A stretch of 64,000 nucleotides of DNA from Andeanibacterium fulvum (GTDB taxonomy: Bacteria; Pseudomonadota; Alphaproteobacteria; Sphingomonadales; Sphingomonadaceae). Position numbers and translations under genes: made by a program. The stretch covers positions 186,001-250,000 of the forward strand of contig NZ_JBANRM010000005.1 of assembly GCF_037154085.1 (NCBI RefSeq). The letters are read 5' to 3'. Within the stretch, counting starts at the first letter, position 1. Each line of letters opens with the position of its first letter. This document shows positions 43,330 through 51,304 of this stretch, piece by piece. The notes beneath the pieces are model-generated. The model ran no database searches and had not been told where the DNA came from. It saw only the letters and a program-made list of their open reading frames with translations.

Positions 43330-43671
43330 ATGGAACACAGTCCCACCCCCTTCGAGGCACTCCAATCAGCGGTTGACCGCGCAGGCGGACAGACAGGCCT
43401 TGCCCGCATTTGTAAGGTCACCCAGCCCGCAGTCTGGAAGTGGCTGCAATCGGCCAAGCGCCTTCCCGCAGAACACGTCATTCCGGTTGAATCCGCCACC
43501 GGCATATCCCGCCACCACCTGCGCCCGGACATCTACCCGATCGAAACCCCAATTCCCGCCTCCGTCATTGGCGAGGAAACCCCGCTCTGTGGCCCGATCC
43601 TATCCGCCCATGCGCTGGCGAAACACGGCAATCGCGCATCCATTCTGGACAAGGGGGAGCTGGCAGCATGA
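43330..43671 (+). CDS. Cro/YdaS-like transcription regulator
   Basis: 113 residues. N-terminal helix-turn-helix of the YdaS/Cro type (GGQTGLARICKVTQPAVWKW), followed by PAEHVIPVESATGISRHHLR, which is typical of YdaS-like proteins reading an operator next to a CI-like gene. First gene of the early rightward operon. Opposes the repressor by position. The next gene starts inside its stop (ATGA at 43668). Confidence 0.82.
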   Translation: MEHSPTPFEALQSAVDRAGGQTGLARICKVTQPAVWKWLQSAKRLPAEHVIPVESATGISRHHLRPDIYPIETPIPASVIGEETPLCGPILSAHALAKHGNRASILDKGELAA

Positions 43672-44000
43672 GCCGCGCCCCCATCCAGACCGCCATCAAA
43701 CCGAACCTGCCTCACACCTCTCCGGGGCAGGCTCCGGTTACGCTGGGCGGGGGTTCCCCCCTGTCCCCCGTCCAGCCCATCAAACACACTCTACTGCCCA
43801 TTTCCGAACCCGAATGGCGCTATGACGAAGTTGCGCTGGAAGCGCGCCTGGCCGTGCGCAACCGCCGGGTGCAGGCCATTGCCGCCAAGGTGCAGCTGGC
43901 GATCTTCGCCGCGCTGGCCCTTGGGCTGGCCGTGGGCCTGCCGATCATGGGCAAGAATATCTGGCTGGGCCTTGCCACCCCGCAGGAGGCGCGCCCGTGA
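43668..44000 (+). CDS. Early-operon single-span membrane protein
   Basis: 110 residues, unrecognised. Pro-rich N-terminal half (about 1-45), a basic helix (EARLAVRNRRVQAIAAKV) and one membrane helix (QLAIFAALALGLAVGLPIMG) near the C-terminus. 4-bp overlaps on both sides tie it into the early operon. It might be a superinfection-exclusion or host-takeover protein; no direct evidence. Confidence 0.6.
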   Translation: MSRAPIQTAIKPNLPHTSPGQAPVTLGGGSPLSPVQPIKHTLLPISEPEWRYDEVALEARLAVRNRRVQAIAAKVQLAIFAALALGLAVGLPIMGKNIWLGLATPQEARP

Positions 44001-44113
44001 ACATCTCACCCCGCCGCCGCGAGGACATCCTGCTGATGTGTTGCGCCTGTTTTTCCGGCGGCGCGCTCAGCATCCTGTGCCTGCTGGCCATGGCCGGGAG
44101 TGCCCGCCCGTGA
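43997..44113 (+). CDS. 38-residue membrane peptide
   Basis: GTG start overlapping the previous stop (GTGA) and stop overlapping the next GTG. Sequence has a basic start (ISPRRRED) and one Cys-rich hydrophobic helix (ILLMCCACFSGGALSILCLL). The chained start/stop overlaps on both sides support that it is translated. Function unknown. Confidence 0.5.
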   Translation: MNISPRRREDILLMCCACFSGGALSILCLLAMAGSARP

Positions 44114-44412
44114 ACGGTCCGCAACCCTATCCCCCCACGCACCGGCAGGCAGACATGCTGCGTTTCATTCGTGGCTATCAGCTGGCCAATGGCGGGCGCT
44201 CCCCCAAGCTGGAGGAAATGGCCGCCGGGCTGGGCCTGCGTGCCCGCAGCGGTGCCCACCGCATTCTACGCGGGCTGGAAAGCCGCGGGTTGCTGCGCAG
44301 CGCGCCGGGCGAGGAACGCGGCCTAGAAGTGCTGATCCCCATCGCCGTGCCTGCCTGCCCGGAAGGGCGCCCGCTCTATTTCATTCGCTTCGATCAGGAT
44401 GCCCCTGCGTGA
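44110..44412 (+). CDS. LexA-type winged-helix DNA-binding protein
   Basis: 100 residues from a GTG start. The fold pattern matches the LexA N-terminal domain: HRQADMLRFIRGYQLANGGR, then SPKLEEMAAGLGLRARSGAH and the recognition-helix continuation RILRGLESRGLL. No peptidase domain. Probably an early transcription regulator of the phage. Overlaps its neighbours by 4 bp each side. Confidence 0.72.
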   Translation: MNGPQPYPPTHRQADMLRFIRGYQLANGGRSPKLEEMAAGLGLRARSGAHRILRGLESRGLLRSAPGEERGLEVLIPIAVPACPEGRPLYFIRFDQDAPA

Positions 44413-44873
44413 CGATCCCCCGCCTGCCTGTCACTTTCGAAAACGCGCTTGGCAAGATTTCCGCCCTGTTGGGCTGGGATGGCTGCGCCGCCGTTCTCGG
44501 CAAATCGGAAAGCCATGTGCGCAAGCTGGGCACGCCCGGTGTGGAGCGCGAAATCAGCCTGCGCGATGCCTTGCGACTGGATGCCGCCTTTCGCGCCGCC
44601 GGCGGCGAAGGGGCCCCGCTGCTGGAATGCTATGCCATCAAGCTGGACCTCAAGATCCCGGTGGAGCCTGCCGCGCCTGCCTGCATGATCGTGGGCGCCG
44701 GGCGTGCCGCCAAGGAAAGCGGCGAGGCCGTGGCCGCCGCCATCGAGCTGGCCCACAATTCCCGCGATCCCCGCGCGCGCCTGAATGCCTGCCGCGAGAT
44801 CGAGGAGGCGATCACGGAACTGACCCGCCTGCTGACCCGCATCGCCGCCCAGAACGAGGAGAGCCGCGCATGA
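44409..44873 (+). CDS. Early phage protein with HTH-like N-terminus
   Basis: 154 residues from a GTG start. N-terminal part resembles a CII/toxin-antitoxin-type HTH (ALLGWDGCAAVLGKSESHVR) and a C-terminal helical part (AHNSRDPRARLNACREIEEA) resembles a dimerisation helix. It lies directly before ogr with a 3-bp overlap. Position after cro and before replication genes is where P2-like phages keep cII/cox functions, but no assignment is made. Confidence 0.6.
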   Translation: MTIPRLPVTFENALGKISALLGWDGCAAVLGKSESHVRKLGTPGVEREISLRDALRLDAAFRAAGGEGAPLLECYAIKLDLKIPVEPAAPACMIVGAGRAAKESGEAVAAAIELAHNSRDPRARLNACREIEEAITELTRLLTRIAAQNEESRA

Positions 44874-45247
44874 TGCCCGCCCGCGCCCAGACCCCGCAGA
44901 ATGAAGGCAGCAATGTCCGCCGCATCCACATGGGCAAGGCCCCGGCGGTCAGTTGCCCGGTCTGCGGCGAAAAGGCCCACACCCGCAGCAGCACCGAAAT
45001 CACGCCCACCTATCGCGAACTCTATTACCGCTGCAGCAACATCGCCTGCGGCATGACCTGGGTGGCCAGCCTCAGCTTTGAGCGCGTCCTTTCCCCCAGC
45101 GGGATGGGCGTTGAATTTCGGTCGCCTCGGGTTGTGCCTCAGAAGCCGCCCGGCGAGGCGTTTGGACAGCAAAAGGCCCAGCCTGTGCGCAAAAAAGACA
45201 GAGATCAAATGACGATCTTTGACGTGATCCCCAAGCCTTCCGGCTGA
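44870..45247 (+). CDS. ogr: Ogr/Delta-type late transcription activator
   Basis: 125 residues. Activates late phage promoters through RNA polymerase alpha. The zinc site has the Ogr/Delta spacing CX2CX22CX4C exactly (C29, C32, C55, C60) with SFERVLSPSG after it. It is longer than P2 Ogr (72), with a basic C-terminal extension. The three palindromes at 16898, 30197 and 34598 are its likely targets. In P2 ogr follows gene D; here it has moved into the early operon, which would couple late activation to early transcription. Confidence 0.85.
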   Translation: MMPARAQTPQNEGSNVRRIHMGKAPAVSCPVCGEKAHTRSSTEITPTYRELYYRCSNIACGMTWVASLSFERVLSPSGMGVEFRSPRVVPQKPPGEAFGQQKAQPVRKKDRDQMTIFDVIPKPSG

Positions 45248-45347
45248 TCGGCGCCAGCGCCCTTCCTTTCCGCTCCCATCCAGTTTCGCGCCGTGCCGGG
45301 CAACCGGCGCGCGATCCCCTGCACCCTTTTGAGATCGCCCCTCCCCG

Positions 45348-48107
45348 ATGGAAGAAAGCCTTCGCCAGAATATCCTTTCCCGGCTGCGCGCGGATTACAA
45401 ATTCGGCGCCGGCGGGGGTGACTGGCTGCGCGGCGGCCGCTGCCCCGATTGCAAGGGCAAGGAACTTTACATCCACGCCAAGCACCCCTGGCTGCTGAAA
45501 TGCGGGCGGGAGAACAAATGCGGCCATGAATGGTCCACCCGCGATCTCTACGGCGATCTGTTCGACAATTGGTCTGACCGGCACCCCCAGACACCCGAAG
45601 ATCCGCACTCGGCGGCCAAGGCCTATCTGCGCGACGAACGCGGCCTGAACATCGTCAAGCTGGCGGGCGCCTACACGCAGGAATCCTATTTCGATCGCCG
45701 CTTGAATGCCGGATCGGCCACGGTGCGCTTCGCCCTGCCCGGCGGTGGATGGTGGGAACGCCTGATCGACCGGGTTCACCGCTTCGGCAAGAAGAAGGCG
45801 AACATCAAATATGGCTATTCCTATCGCAGCCACGCCTGGCACCACCCCGAACTGAGCTTTGCCGATTTCGCGCAGGCCGAAGAAATCTGGTTTGCCGAAG
45901 GCATCTTTGACGCGGTTGCCCTGGGCGAAGCTTTCGAACGTGAACGGCCGGGGGCGCTGGCCGCCTCCACCATGTCCACCAACAATTACCCGGCCCTTTG
46001 GCTGGACGATCTGGCAAAGGCCGTGGCGGAGCTTGGCCCCATGGCCCGGCGGCCCACACTGGTGTTCGCCTACGATGTCGGCCCTGCCGGCGTGCGCTTC
46101 ACCCGCCAATTTGTGGAACAGGCGCGCGAAGCCGGTTGGACCGCCCGCGCCGCGCAGGTCCGCCCCGATGGCGAAGGCACCAAGCTTGACTGGAACGATC
46201 TGCTCAAGCGCGGGAAGCTGGCCGCCGCCGATCTGGAAACCTATCTCGAAAATGGCGACATCACGATTGCGGAGAATGCCGCCGAAAAGGCATTCCTGCT
46301 CTATCGCCGCTCGCGCCGCAGCGAATTCCCGCTCACCTTCAAGACGCGCCAGCTCTGGGCGAAATTCTCGGTCGAGCGGATCAATGAGCTGATCCAGTCC
46401 TATGGCGAGGACAAGACGCTCGCCGCCCTTTCCAACGAACAGAAATGGGACATGGCCGCGCGCGAAGCCGTGGAAGTGCAGGAAATCGCCAACTGCACCT
46501 TCCGCACACTCTATTTCCAGCGCGACAAGGCGCTGAACGATGCCAGCTATTACGTCCGCGTCGATTTCCCCGGCAAGCAGGACACGGTGAAGGCACCCTT
46601 CCCCGGCCCCGCCGTGGCAGGCGCGGGCGAATTCAAGAAGCGGCTGATCAGCGTGGCCCCCGGCGCCATGTTTACCGGCAGCAACTATCAGCTGGATAAG
46701 CTGATGGAACGCCAGCTCGACAACATCCGCACGGTCGATACGCTCTATTTCTCCGGCTATTCCATCGAACACGGCGCATGGATGTTCGATGACATCGCCG
46801 TCACCGATGGCCGCGTGATCGCGCTGAACGAGGAAGATTTCTTCGAGATCGGCAAGGTGGGGCTCAAGCCTAAGGAAGCCACCGGCGAATTCGCGATCGA
46901 TTACGATCCCCACGCCCTGAATTTCAGCTGGTGGGGCGATCTCTACACCGCCTTCGGCCCGCTCGGCCTCGTCTCGCTCGCCTTCTGGCTGCTCACCCTG
47001 TTTGCCGAACAGATCCGCCGCGATCAGCAAAGCCTCGCCTTTCTGGAAATCGCCGGGCCTCCCGGTTCGGGTAAGTCCACCCTGCTGATCTTCCTGTGGA
47101 AGCTGGTGGGCCGCCGCCACAATTACGAAGGCTTCGATCCGGCCAGCGCCACCGCCGCCGGCATCGCGCGCGAGCTGGTGAAATACGGCAATCTGCCGGT
47201 GGTGTTCCTTGAAGGGGACCGCAAGAAGGACCAGCCCGCCGCCCGCAAGTTCGACTGGTCCGAACTCAAGAAGATCTACAACGGCCATTCGCCCCGCACG
47301 CGCGGCATCGCCAATGGCGGGACGGACACGTTCAGCCCGCCCTTTCGCGGCGCCATGGTGATCGCCCAGAACGATCCCGTGCGCGATGCGGAAGACGCGG
47401 TGCTGGAACGCATCATGCCGCTGTTCGTGGACAAGAGCCGCTTCACCCCGGAAGGCAAGGACGCGGGCAACCGCCTCAAGCGGATCGATACCGAGGCCGT
47501 CTCCCACTGGATGGTGGCGATGATCCGGCAGGAAAAGCAGATCCTCGCCCACTATCACCAGCGCTTCCCGCTGCACGAACAGCGCCTGCTGGAACATCCC
47601 GAAGTCCAGAACGACCGGCTTGCCTTCAACCACGCCCAGCTGGCCGCCGCGCTGGATTGCCTCGCCCAGGCGATGGTGGTGGACGGCAAGCCCGTTATCG
47701 CCCCTGCCCAGCTGGCCGAAGGGCACCAGCTGATCGAGCAGATGTGCCTGCTGCAGCATGGCGCGCTGGGTGCCGATCTGCCCGGCGTGGTCCAGTTCTG
47801 GGAAAGCTTCGACTTCCTCGATCGCAAGATCACCGAAGGGAAGCTGGAATCCGAATGCTACGGCCTCAATCACTATCGCAAGGCCGATAAGGGCCTGATC
47901 GCGGTCAGCATGCCCGAGATCGAGCAGGTATTCTCGCAATACCGCTTCTCGATCCCCGGCGGGACCATGCTGGAACTGAAAAAGCTCCTCAAGACCAGCA
48001 AGGCGCGCAAGTTCCTGGGCGATAAGCAGGTGAACTGCCGCGACGCCAAGAACCGCCATTGCTGGGTCTTCCTCGACACCAAGCACCAGGAGGCTCTGCC
48101 GGTATGA
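45348..48107 (+). CDS. Replication primase-helicase
   Basis: 919 residues. N-terminal zinc knuckle (C32, C35, C52, C58 in RCPDC...KCGRENKCGHEW) as in DnaG/T7-type primases, a TOPRIM-like region (EEIWFAEGIFDAVALGEAF and LVFAYDVG) and a P-loop ATPase with Walker A GPPGSGKST (570-578). It probably primes and unwinds phage DNA. P2 instead uses the rolling-circle initiator gpA, absent here, so this phage has a different replication module. Overlaps the GapR-like gene by 4 bp. Confidence 0.85.
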   Translation: MEESLRQNILSRLRADYKFGAGGGDWLRGGRCPDCKGKELYIHAKHPWLLKCGRENKCGHEWSTRDLYGDLFDNWSDRHPQTPEDPHSAAKAYLRDERGLNIVKLAGAYTQESYFDRRLNAGSATVRFALPGGGWWERLIDRVHRFGKKKANIKYGYSYRSHAWHHPELSFADFAQAEEIWFAEGIFDAVALGEAFERERPGALAASTMSTNNYPALWLDDLAKAVAELGPMARRPTLVFAYDVGPAGVRFTRQFVEQAREAGWTARAAQVRPDGEGTKLDWNDLLKRGKLAAADLETYLENGDITIAENAAEKAFLLYRRSRRSEFPLTFKTRQLWAKFSVERINELIQSYGEDKTLAALSNEQKWDMAAREAVEVQEIANCTFRTLYFQRDKALNDASYYVRVDFPGKQDTVKAPFPGPAVAGAGEFKKRLISVAPGAMFTGSNYQLDKLMERQLDNIRTVDTLYFSGYSIEHGAWMFDDIAVTDGRVIALNEEDFFEIGKVGLKPKEATGEFAIDYDPHALNFSWWGDLYTAFGPLGLVSLAFWLLTLFAEQIRRDQQSLAFLEIAGPPGSGKSTLLIFLWKLVGRRHNYEGFDPASATAAGIARELVKYGNLPVVFLEGDRKKDQPAARKFDWSELKKIYNGHSPRTRGIANGGTDTFSPPFRGAMVIAQNDPVRDAEDAVLERIMPLFVDKSRFTPEGKDAGNRLKRIDTEAVSHWMVAMIRQEKQILAHYHQRFPLHEQRLLEHPEVQNDRLAFNHAQLAAALDCLAQAMVVDGKPVIAPAQLAEGHQLIEQMCLLQHGALGADLPGVVQFWESFDFLDRKITEGKLESECYGLNHYRKADKGLIAVSMPEIEQVFSQYRFSIPGGTMLELKKLLKTSKARKFLGDKQVNCRDAKNRHCWVFLDTKHQEALPV

Positions 48108-48490
48108 CGGCCACTTGCCCAGCAGACGTGCAGCCCATGGCCCTTGTCCGCGTGCCGGACGGTCAAGGCGGCTTTCGCCACGAATTCCGCCCCGTGCCGG
48201 CAGAAAAGCCGAAGCCCCGCAAGAAGCCGCGCACGCCCGATCCGATCCACGCCAATCCGGATGCTTCGGCTCAGCAGCTCAAGCAGATCGTGGAGCGCGT
48301 CGAACGGCTCGATGAAGAAGAACTCGGCATCAAGAATGACCGGCGCGATGTGCTGGCAGAGGCCAAGGCGATCGGCTTCGACGTAAAGACCGTCCGCGCA
48401 ATCGTCGCCCTGCGCAAGATGCGGCCCGATCTGCGCCGCGAGGCCGAAGATATCCTCGAAACCTACAAAGCCGCGCTGGGCATCGACTGA
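48104..48490 (+). CDS. gapR: GapR/DUF2312-family DNA-binding protein
   Basis: 128 residues. The C-terminal 75 residues are a clear GapR domain: QLKQIVERVERLDEEELGIK, RRDVLAEAKAIGFDVKTVRA and LRKMRPDLRREAEDILETYK. Caulobacter GapR is a nucleoid-associated protein that binds overtwisted AT-rich DNA ahead of replication forks. An N-terminal basic extension (KPKPRKKPRTP) is extra. Its coupling to the primase-helicase suggests a role in phage replication. Confidence 0.9.
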   Translation: MTATCPADVQPMALVRVPDGQGGFRHEFRPVPAEKPKPRKKPRTPDPIHANPDASAQQLKQIVERVERLDEEELGIKNDRRDVLAEAKAIGFDVKTVRAIVALRKMRPDLRREAEDILETYKAALGID

Positions 48491-48993
48491 TGCACCGGCC
48501 CGCCCCCGCTCACCCTCAGCAACCCGCCAGACCGAAAGAACGCCCGATGGACGCTTCCAATCCCGCTTCCGTGCCCGGATACGATCCGGCCGCCGGCCCT
48601 TCCCAATCCGCCTTCGCCTTCACTTTCATTTGCGGCAGCTGCGGTGCCCAGCACCATTCGCTGCGTTGCCTGCGCCCGGAAGGCTGGCAATTCCTGCCCG
48701 GCGGCCGGCAGGGTGAAGCGGCAAAGCTGCTCTGCCCCGATTGCCAGCCCGGCCCGGATGCCCCGCAGCAAAAGGCCCAGCCCCAGCCCTTCGCCCTCTA
48801 TCTCGAAAAGCAGCCCTGCGGCGCTTTCCACATCGCCATGAACCCGGAAGATGCGCTGATGCGCTGGCTTCCCCTCGGCTTCTTCCTCACTCCCGAGCAG
48901 GCCCGCCAGATGGCCCACGAGTTGCACAACCTCGCCGCCCTGGCCGAACGCCCCGGTTCGGTGCCTTCAATCGCCAGAGGCGCTGCACGATGA
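48490..48993 (+). CDS. Zinc-ribbon protein of the replication operon
   Basis: 167 residues from 48490; an internal ATG (48547) could also serve. CGSCG and CPDC pairs about 28 residues apart suggest a zinc ribbon. The C-terminal part (MRWLPLGFFLTPEQARQMAH) is helical. Not recognised. It starts on the last base of gapR and overlaps the next gene by 4 bp. Confidence 0.58.
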   Translation: MHRPAPAHPQQPARPKERPMDASNPASVPGYDPAAGPSQSAFAFTFICGSCGAQHHSLRCLRPEGWQFLPGGRQGEAAKLLCPDCQPGPDAPQQKAQPQPFALYLEKQPCGAFHIAMNPEDALMRWLPLGFFLTPEQARQMAHELHNLAALAERPGSVPSIARGAAR

Positions 48994-49508
48994 AGGACTG
49001 GAGCCATCCCCGGCTGCAGAATGTGGATGCGGCAAAGGACGATTGGGACGATCTGGCGGCCGAGGCGCAGGCCGCCTACCAGCGCCGCTATGCCTCCTAT
49101 CCCGGTCTGGTGAAGTCTGGCCGCATCCCGGCCGAGGAAGCCCGCGCCGATCTTCTGGCATGGCGCGCCATCGCCAGGGACTGGCACTGGATCGCCTATG
49201 GCGACGGTGAACCGGCCGACTGTAACACCATGGAACAGCGCATGCAGGCGCTGGATGTCGCGGTGGAGCGCTGGATCGAATTTGCGGCCAATGAAAGCGG
49301 CCCGCTCTTCCCGGCCGATCAGCGGCAGGGCGAAGCCATCTGCGCCATGCGCTGGTGGGCAGAACGCGAACGCACCTTCTTCAGCCATTACGATCACGCC
49401 CGCGAACGCGCCCGCCGCATCCACGAAAACTGCCGCGCCCAAGGCCACCCCACACGCGGCGAAAGGCTGGCCGCTTCACCCGAAGCAGAAATGAGGCGGG
49501 CAGCATGA
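48990..49508 (+). CDS. Unknown protein before the integrase
   Basis: 172 residues, helical and Trp/Arg-rich (DLLAWRAIARDWHWIAYGDG and AICAMRWWAERERTFFSHYD). No domain recognised. Last gene of the early/replication operon by 4-bp overlap. Similar Trp-rich early proteins occur in prophages of this order, with no known role. Confidence 0.55.
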   Translation: MKDWSHPRLQNVDAAKDDWDDLAAEAQAAYQRRYASYPGLVKSGRIPAEEARADLLAWRAIARDWHWIAYGDGEPADCNTMEQRMQALDVAVERWIEFAANESGPLFPADQRQGEAICAMRWWAERERTFFSHYDHARERARRIHENCRAQGHPTRGERLAASPEAEMRRAA

Positions 49509-49527
49509 TCAAGGTACTGCTGCCCTA

Positions 49528-49665
49528 ATGGCCACTCGGCCCCTTCCAACTGAGGTGAAACCGCCACCGCCATCGCATCCCGATGTGCTGGAATTCGCGC
49601 GGGCACTTGCGCGCGCCCATGTGGCGCGGGACATTGCCCGCGCACGGGGAGATTCGCCGCGCTGA
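49528..49665 (+). CDS. 45-residue protein upstream of the integrase, RDF candidate
   Basis: Too short to stand out as an open frame. Pro-rich N-terminus (TEVKPPPPSHPD) and one basic helix (VLEFARALARAHVARDIARA). It ends 26 bp before the integrase start on the same strand. Recombination directionality factors of serine integrases are often small, basic and encoded next to the integrase; that is the only basis for the suggestion. Confidence 0.4.
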   Translation: MATRPLPTEVKPPPPSHPDVLEFARALARAHVARDIARARGDSPR

Positions 49666-49690
49666 AATGCAGGATGCTTTGGGCAGCCAC

Positions 49691-51250
49691 ATGCGAACAC
49701 TGATCTACGCCCGTTATTCAAGCCAGCTGCAGAACCCTCGCTCGATCGAGGATCAGATCACCGCCTGCCGGCAGCGCGCTGAGGCTGAAGGCTGGCAAAT
49801 CGTCGAGTGCTTTCACGATCGTGCGATCAGTGGCGCCGCTGGCATTGAAGATCAGCAGCGCCCCGGCCTGGCCGCGATGCTGCAGCGGCTTGAACTTGGC
49901 GGCATCGACCAGGTGCTCACCGAATCCACCGATCGCATAGCCCGCCACCAGGGCGATGCTTTCGCGGTCCGTGAGCAGATCGAATATCATGGCGCGCGGC
50001 TCTTCACCCTGATGGACGGTGTGATTGACGACATCACCGGCACGATCAAAGGCCTGTTCGACGCCCGCACTCGCAAGGATCTCGCACAGCGCGTCAGGCG
50101 CGGCCATCGCGGCAACATTGCAGAAGGGAAGGCCGCTTCCGGAGTCGCCTATGGCTATCGCAGAGTCACACGCTTTGACGACAAGGGCGAACCCATTCGC
50201 GGACTGCGCGAGATCGAGCCCACCACGGCGGCAATCGTTCTACGCATCTTCGCCGAATATGCTGCAGGGGATAGCCCGCGCACGATCTGCGGCCGTCTCA
50301 ATGCCGAAGGCATTCCAGGGCCTCGTGGCGGAATCTGGCGCGCCGCTGCGATAGCAGGCCATCGCAGCAATGGTTTCGGCGTTCTGGCCAATCCGATCTA
50401 CATCGGGCGGTTGCTCTACGGCCGCTCGCAAAGCGTGGTCGATCCACGCACTCGCAAGCGCGTCATGCGCCCCGGTGACGGGCAGATCGCCAGCGGCGAT
50501 GCGCCTCACCTGCGCATCGTTCCAGACGATCTGTGGCAATCAGTGCAAGCGCAACTGGAACAGCGCTCCACCGGTCGGCCGGAAAGACAGCGCCGTCCCA
50601 GGCATCTGCTGTCGGGCCTTGGCAAATGCGGCGTCTGCGGCCGGGGCTGGATCATTACCCGAGGCGACTATTTCGGCTGCAGCAGCGTGATAGACGCCAA
50701 TGCCTGCACCAATCGCCGCCTGATCCGCAAAGACCAGTACGAGCGCCGCGTGCTTGAGGATTTGCGGGAGAAGATGCTCGCGCCGGATGTCGTTGCCGCC
50801 TACCTCGCCGAATACCGGCAGGAATATTCCCGCCGCACCCGCGAAACCGCCAGTGAGCGCAGCAAGCTGGAGCGCCGGCAGGGCGAGCTGGCGCGCAAGG
50901 TCGAGCGCCTGGTTGCGGCCATCGCGGATGGCGCCAGCCAATTCACCGAAATTCGAGAAGCCCTCACTAACGCGAAGGCTGAAAAGGCAGACATCGATCG
51001 CGTGCTCGCATCATTCGACGCGATCCCTCAAATCGCGCTCCACCCCGGTCTCGCGCGCCAGTATCAACAGGCGATCGAGCAACTGGAAACGGAACTGGCC
51101 GACGAAACCACCCGCGCCCTCGCAGGCCCTCGCCTGCGCAAACTGATCGCCCGCATCGTCGTCACCCCAAGCGAAGAGAAGCGCGGCGTGGACATCGAAG
51201 TGATCCGCCACATCGACGAAGTCCTCTCCCTCACCCGCCGAACAGCCTGA
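49691..51250 (+). CDS. Large serine integrase
   Basis: 519 residues from the ATG at 49691 (49667 also possible). Site-specific recombinase that integrates the prophage. N-terminal resolvase domain with catalytic S10 (IYARYSS); Recombinase domain near 150-260 (GKAASGVAYGYRR); zinc beta-ribbon with CGVCGRGW, then a third Cys region; a long coiled coil (RETASERSKLERRQGELARK) that controls directionality; C-terminal end. It ends 18 bp before the attR arm. P2 itself uses a tyrosine integrase, so this module is exchanged. Confidence 0.95.
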   Translation: MRTLIYARYSSQLQNPRSIEDQITACRQRAEAEGWQIVECFHDRAISGAAGIEDQQRPGLAAMLQRLELGGIDQVLTESTDRIARHQGDAFAVREQIEYHGARLFTLMDGVIDDITGTIKGLFDARTRKDLAQRVRRGHRGNIAEGKAASGVAYGYRRVTRFDDKGEPIRGLREIEPTTAAIVLRIFAEYAAGDSPRTICGRLNAEGIPGPRGGIWRAAAIAGHRSNGFGVLANPIYIGRLLYGRSQSVVDPRTRKRVMRPGDGQIASGDAPHLRIVPDDLWQSVQAQLEQRSTGRPERQRRPRHLLSGLGKCGVCGRGWIITRGDYFGCSSVIDANACTNRRLIRKDQYERRVLEDLREKMLAPDVVAAYLAEYRQEYSRRTRETASERSKLERRQGELARKVERLVAAIADGASQFTEIREALTNAKAEKADIDRVLASFDAIPQIALHPGLARQYQQAIEQLETELADETTRALAGPRLRKLIARIVVTPSEEKRGVDIEVIRHIDEVLSLTRRTA

Positions 51251-51268
51251 CAACGGCCCCTCACACGC

Positions 51269-51304
51269 AATTGCGATAACGCAGCATTCGTTTCGGCAAA
51301 TTCC
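51269..51304. other. attR (right attachment site)
   Basis: Phage half-site 51269-51292 (outer AATTGCGATAACG, inner CATTCGTT), crossover TC (51293-51294), host half-site GGCAAATTCC (51295-51304). The host half with that at attL forms an imperfect dyad (7 of 10). Together with attL it defines the prophage exactly. Confidence 0.82.

Larger units (their letters stand above)
10057..51294. mobile_element. P2-like prophage carrying its own Cas9 system
   Basis: Complete temperate phage genome, about 41.2 kb, bounded by TC crossover dinucleotides (10057-10058 and 51293-51294) inside a glycosyltransferase gene. Order from attL: PD-(D/E)XK-like and membrane cargo, a putative origin, a Dam-type methylase, portal and terminase (-), capsid genes (+), the Cas9/tracrRNA/CRISPR island, a lysis cassette (-), baseplate, fibre, sheath, tube and tape-measure genes (+), the lysogeny switch, replication genes, large serine integrase, attR. 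All core P2 virion functions are recognised and none appears broken, so it may be inducible. Confidence 0.93.

Noticed and set aside
45072..48086. 1004-codon open frame antisense to the primase-helicase
   Set aside because: High-GC shadow; composition is unnatural and there is no domain, whereas the + strand protein has zinc, TOPRIM and P-loop motifs. Similar antisense frames at 37612-40299 and 56201-57883 were rejected likewise.
10074..51277. CGCAATTG present at both prophage junctions as the crossover core
   Set aside because: Joining there leads to a stop and the wrong frame in the glycosyltransferase. These sequences are the outer arms of attP in inverted orientation.
10061..51301. CAAAT as a 5-bp att core
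   Set aside because: It also restores frame but gives FVEAH in place of the family-like FAEAH and is off the centre of the attP dyad. The TC dinucleotide fits both better.
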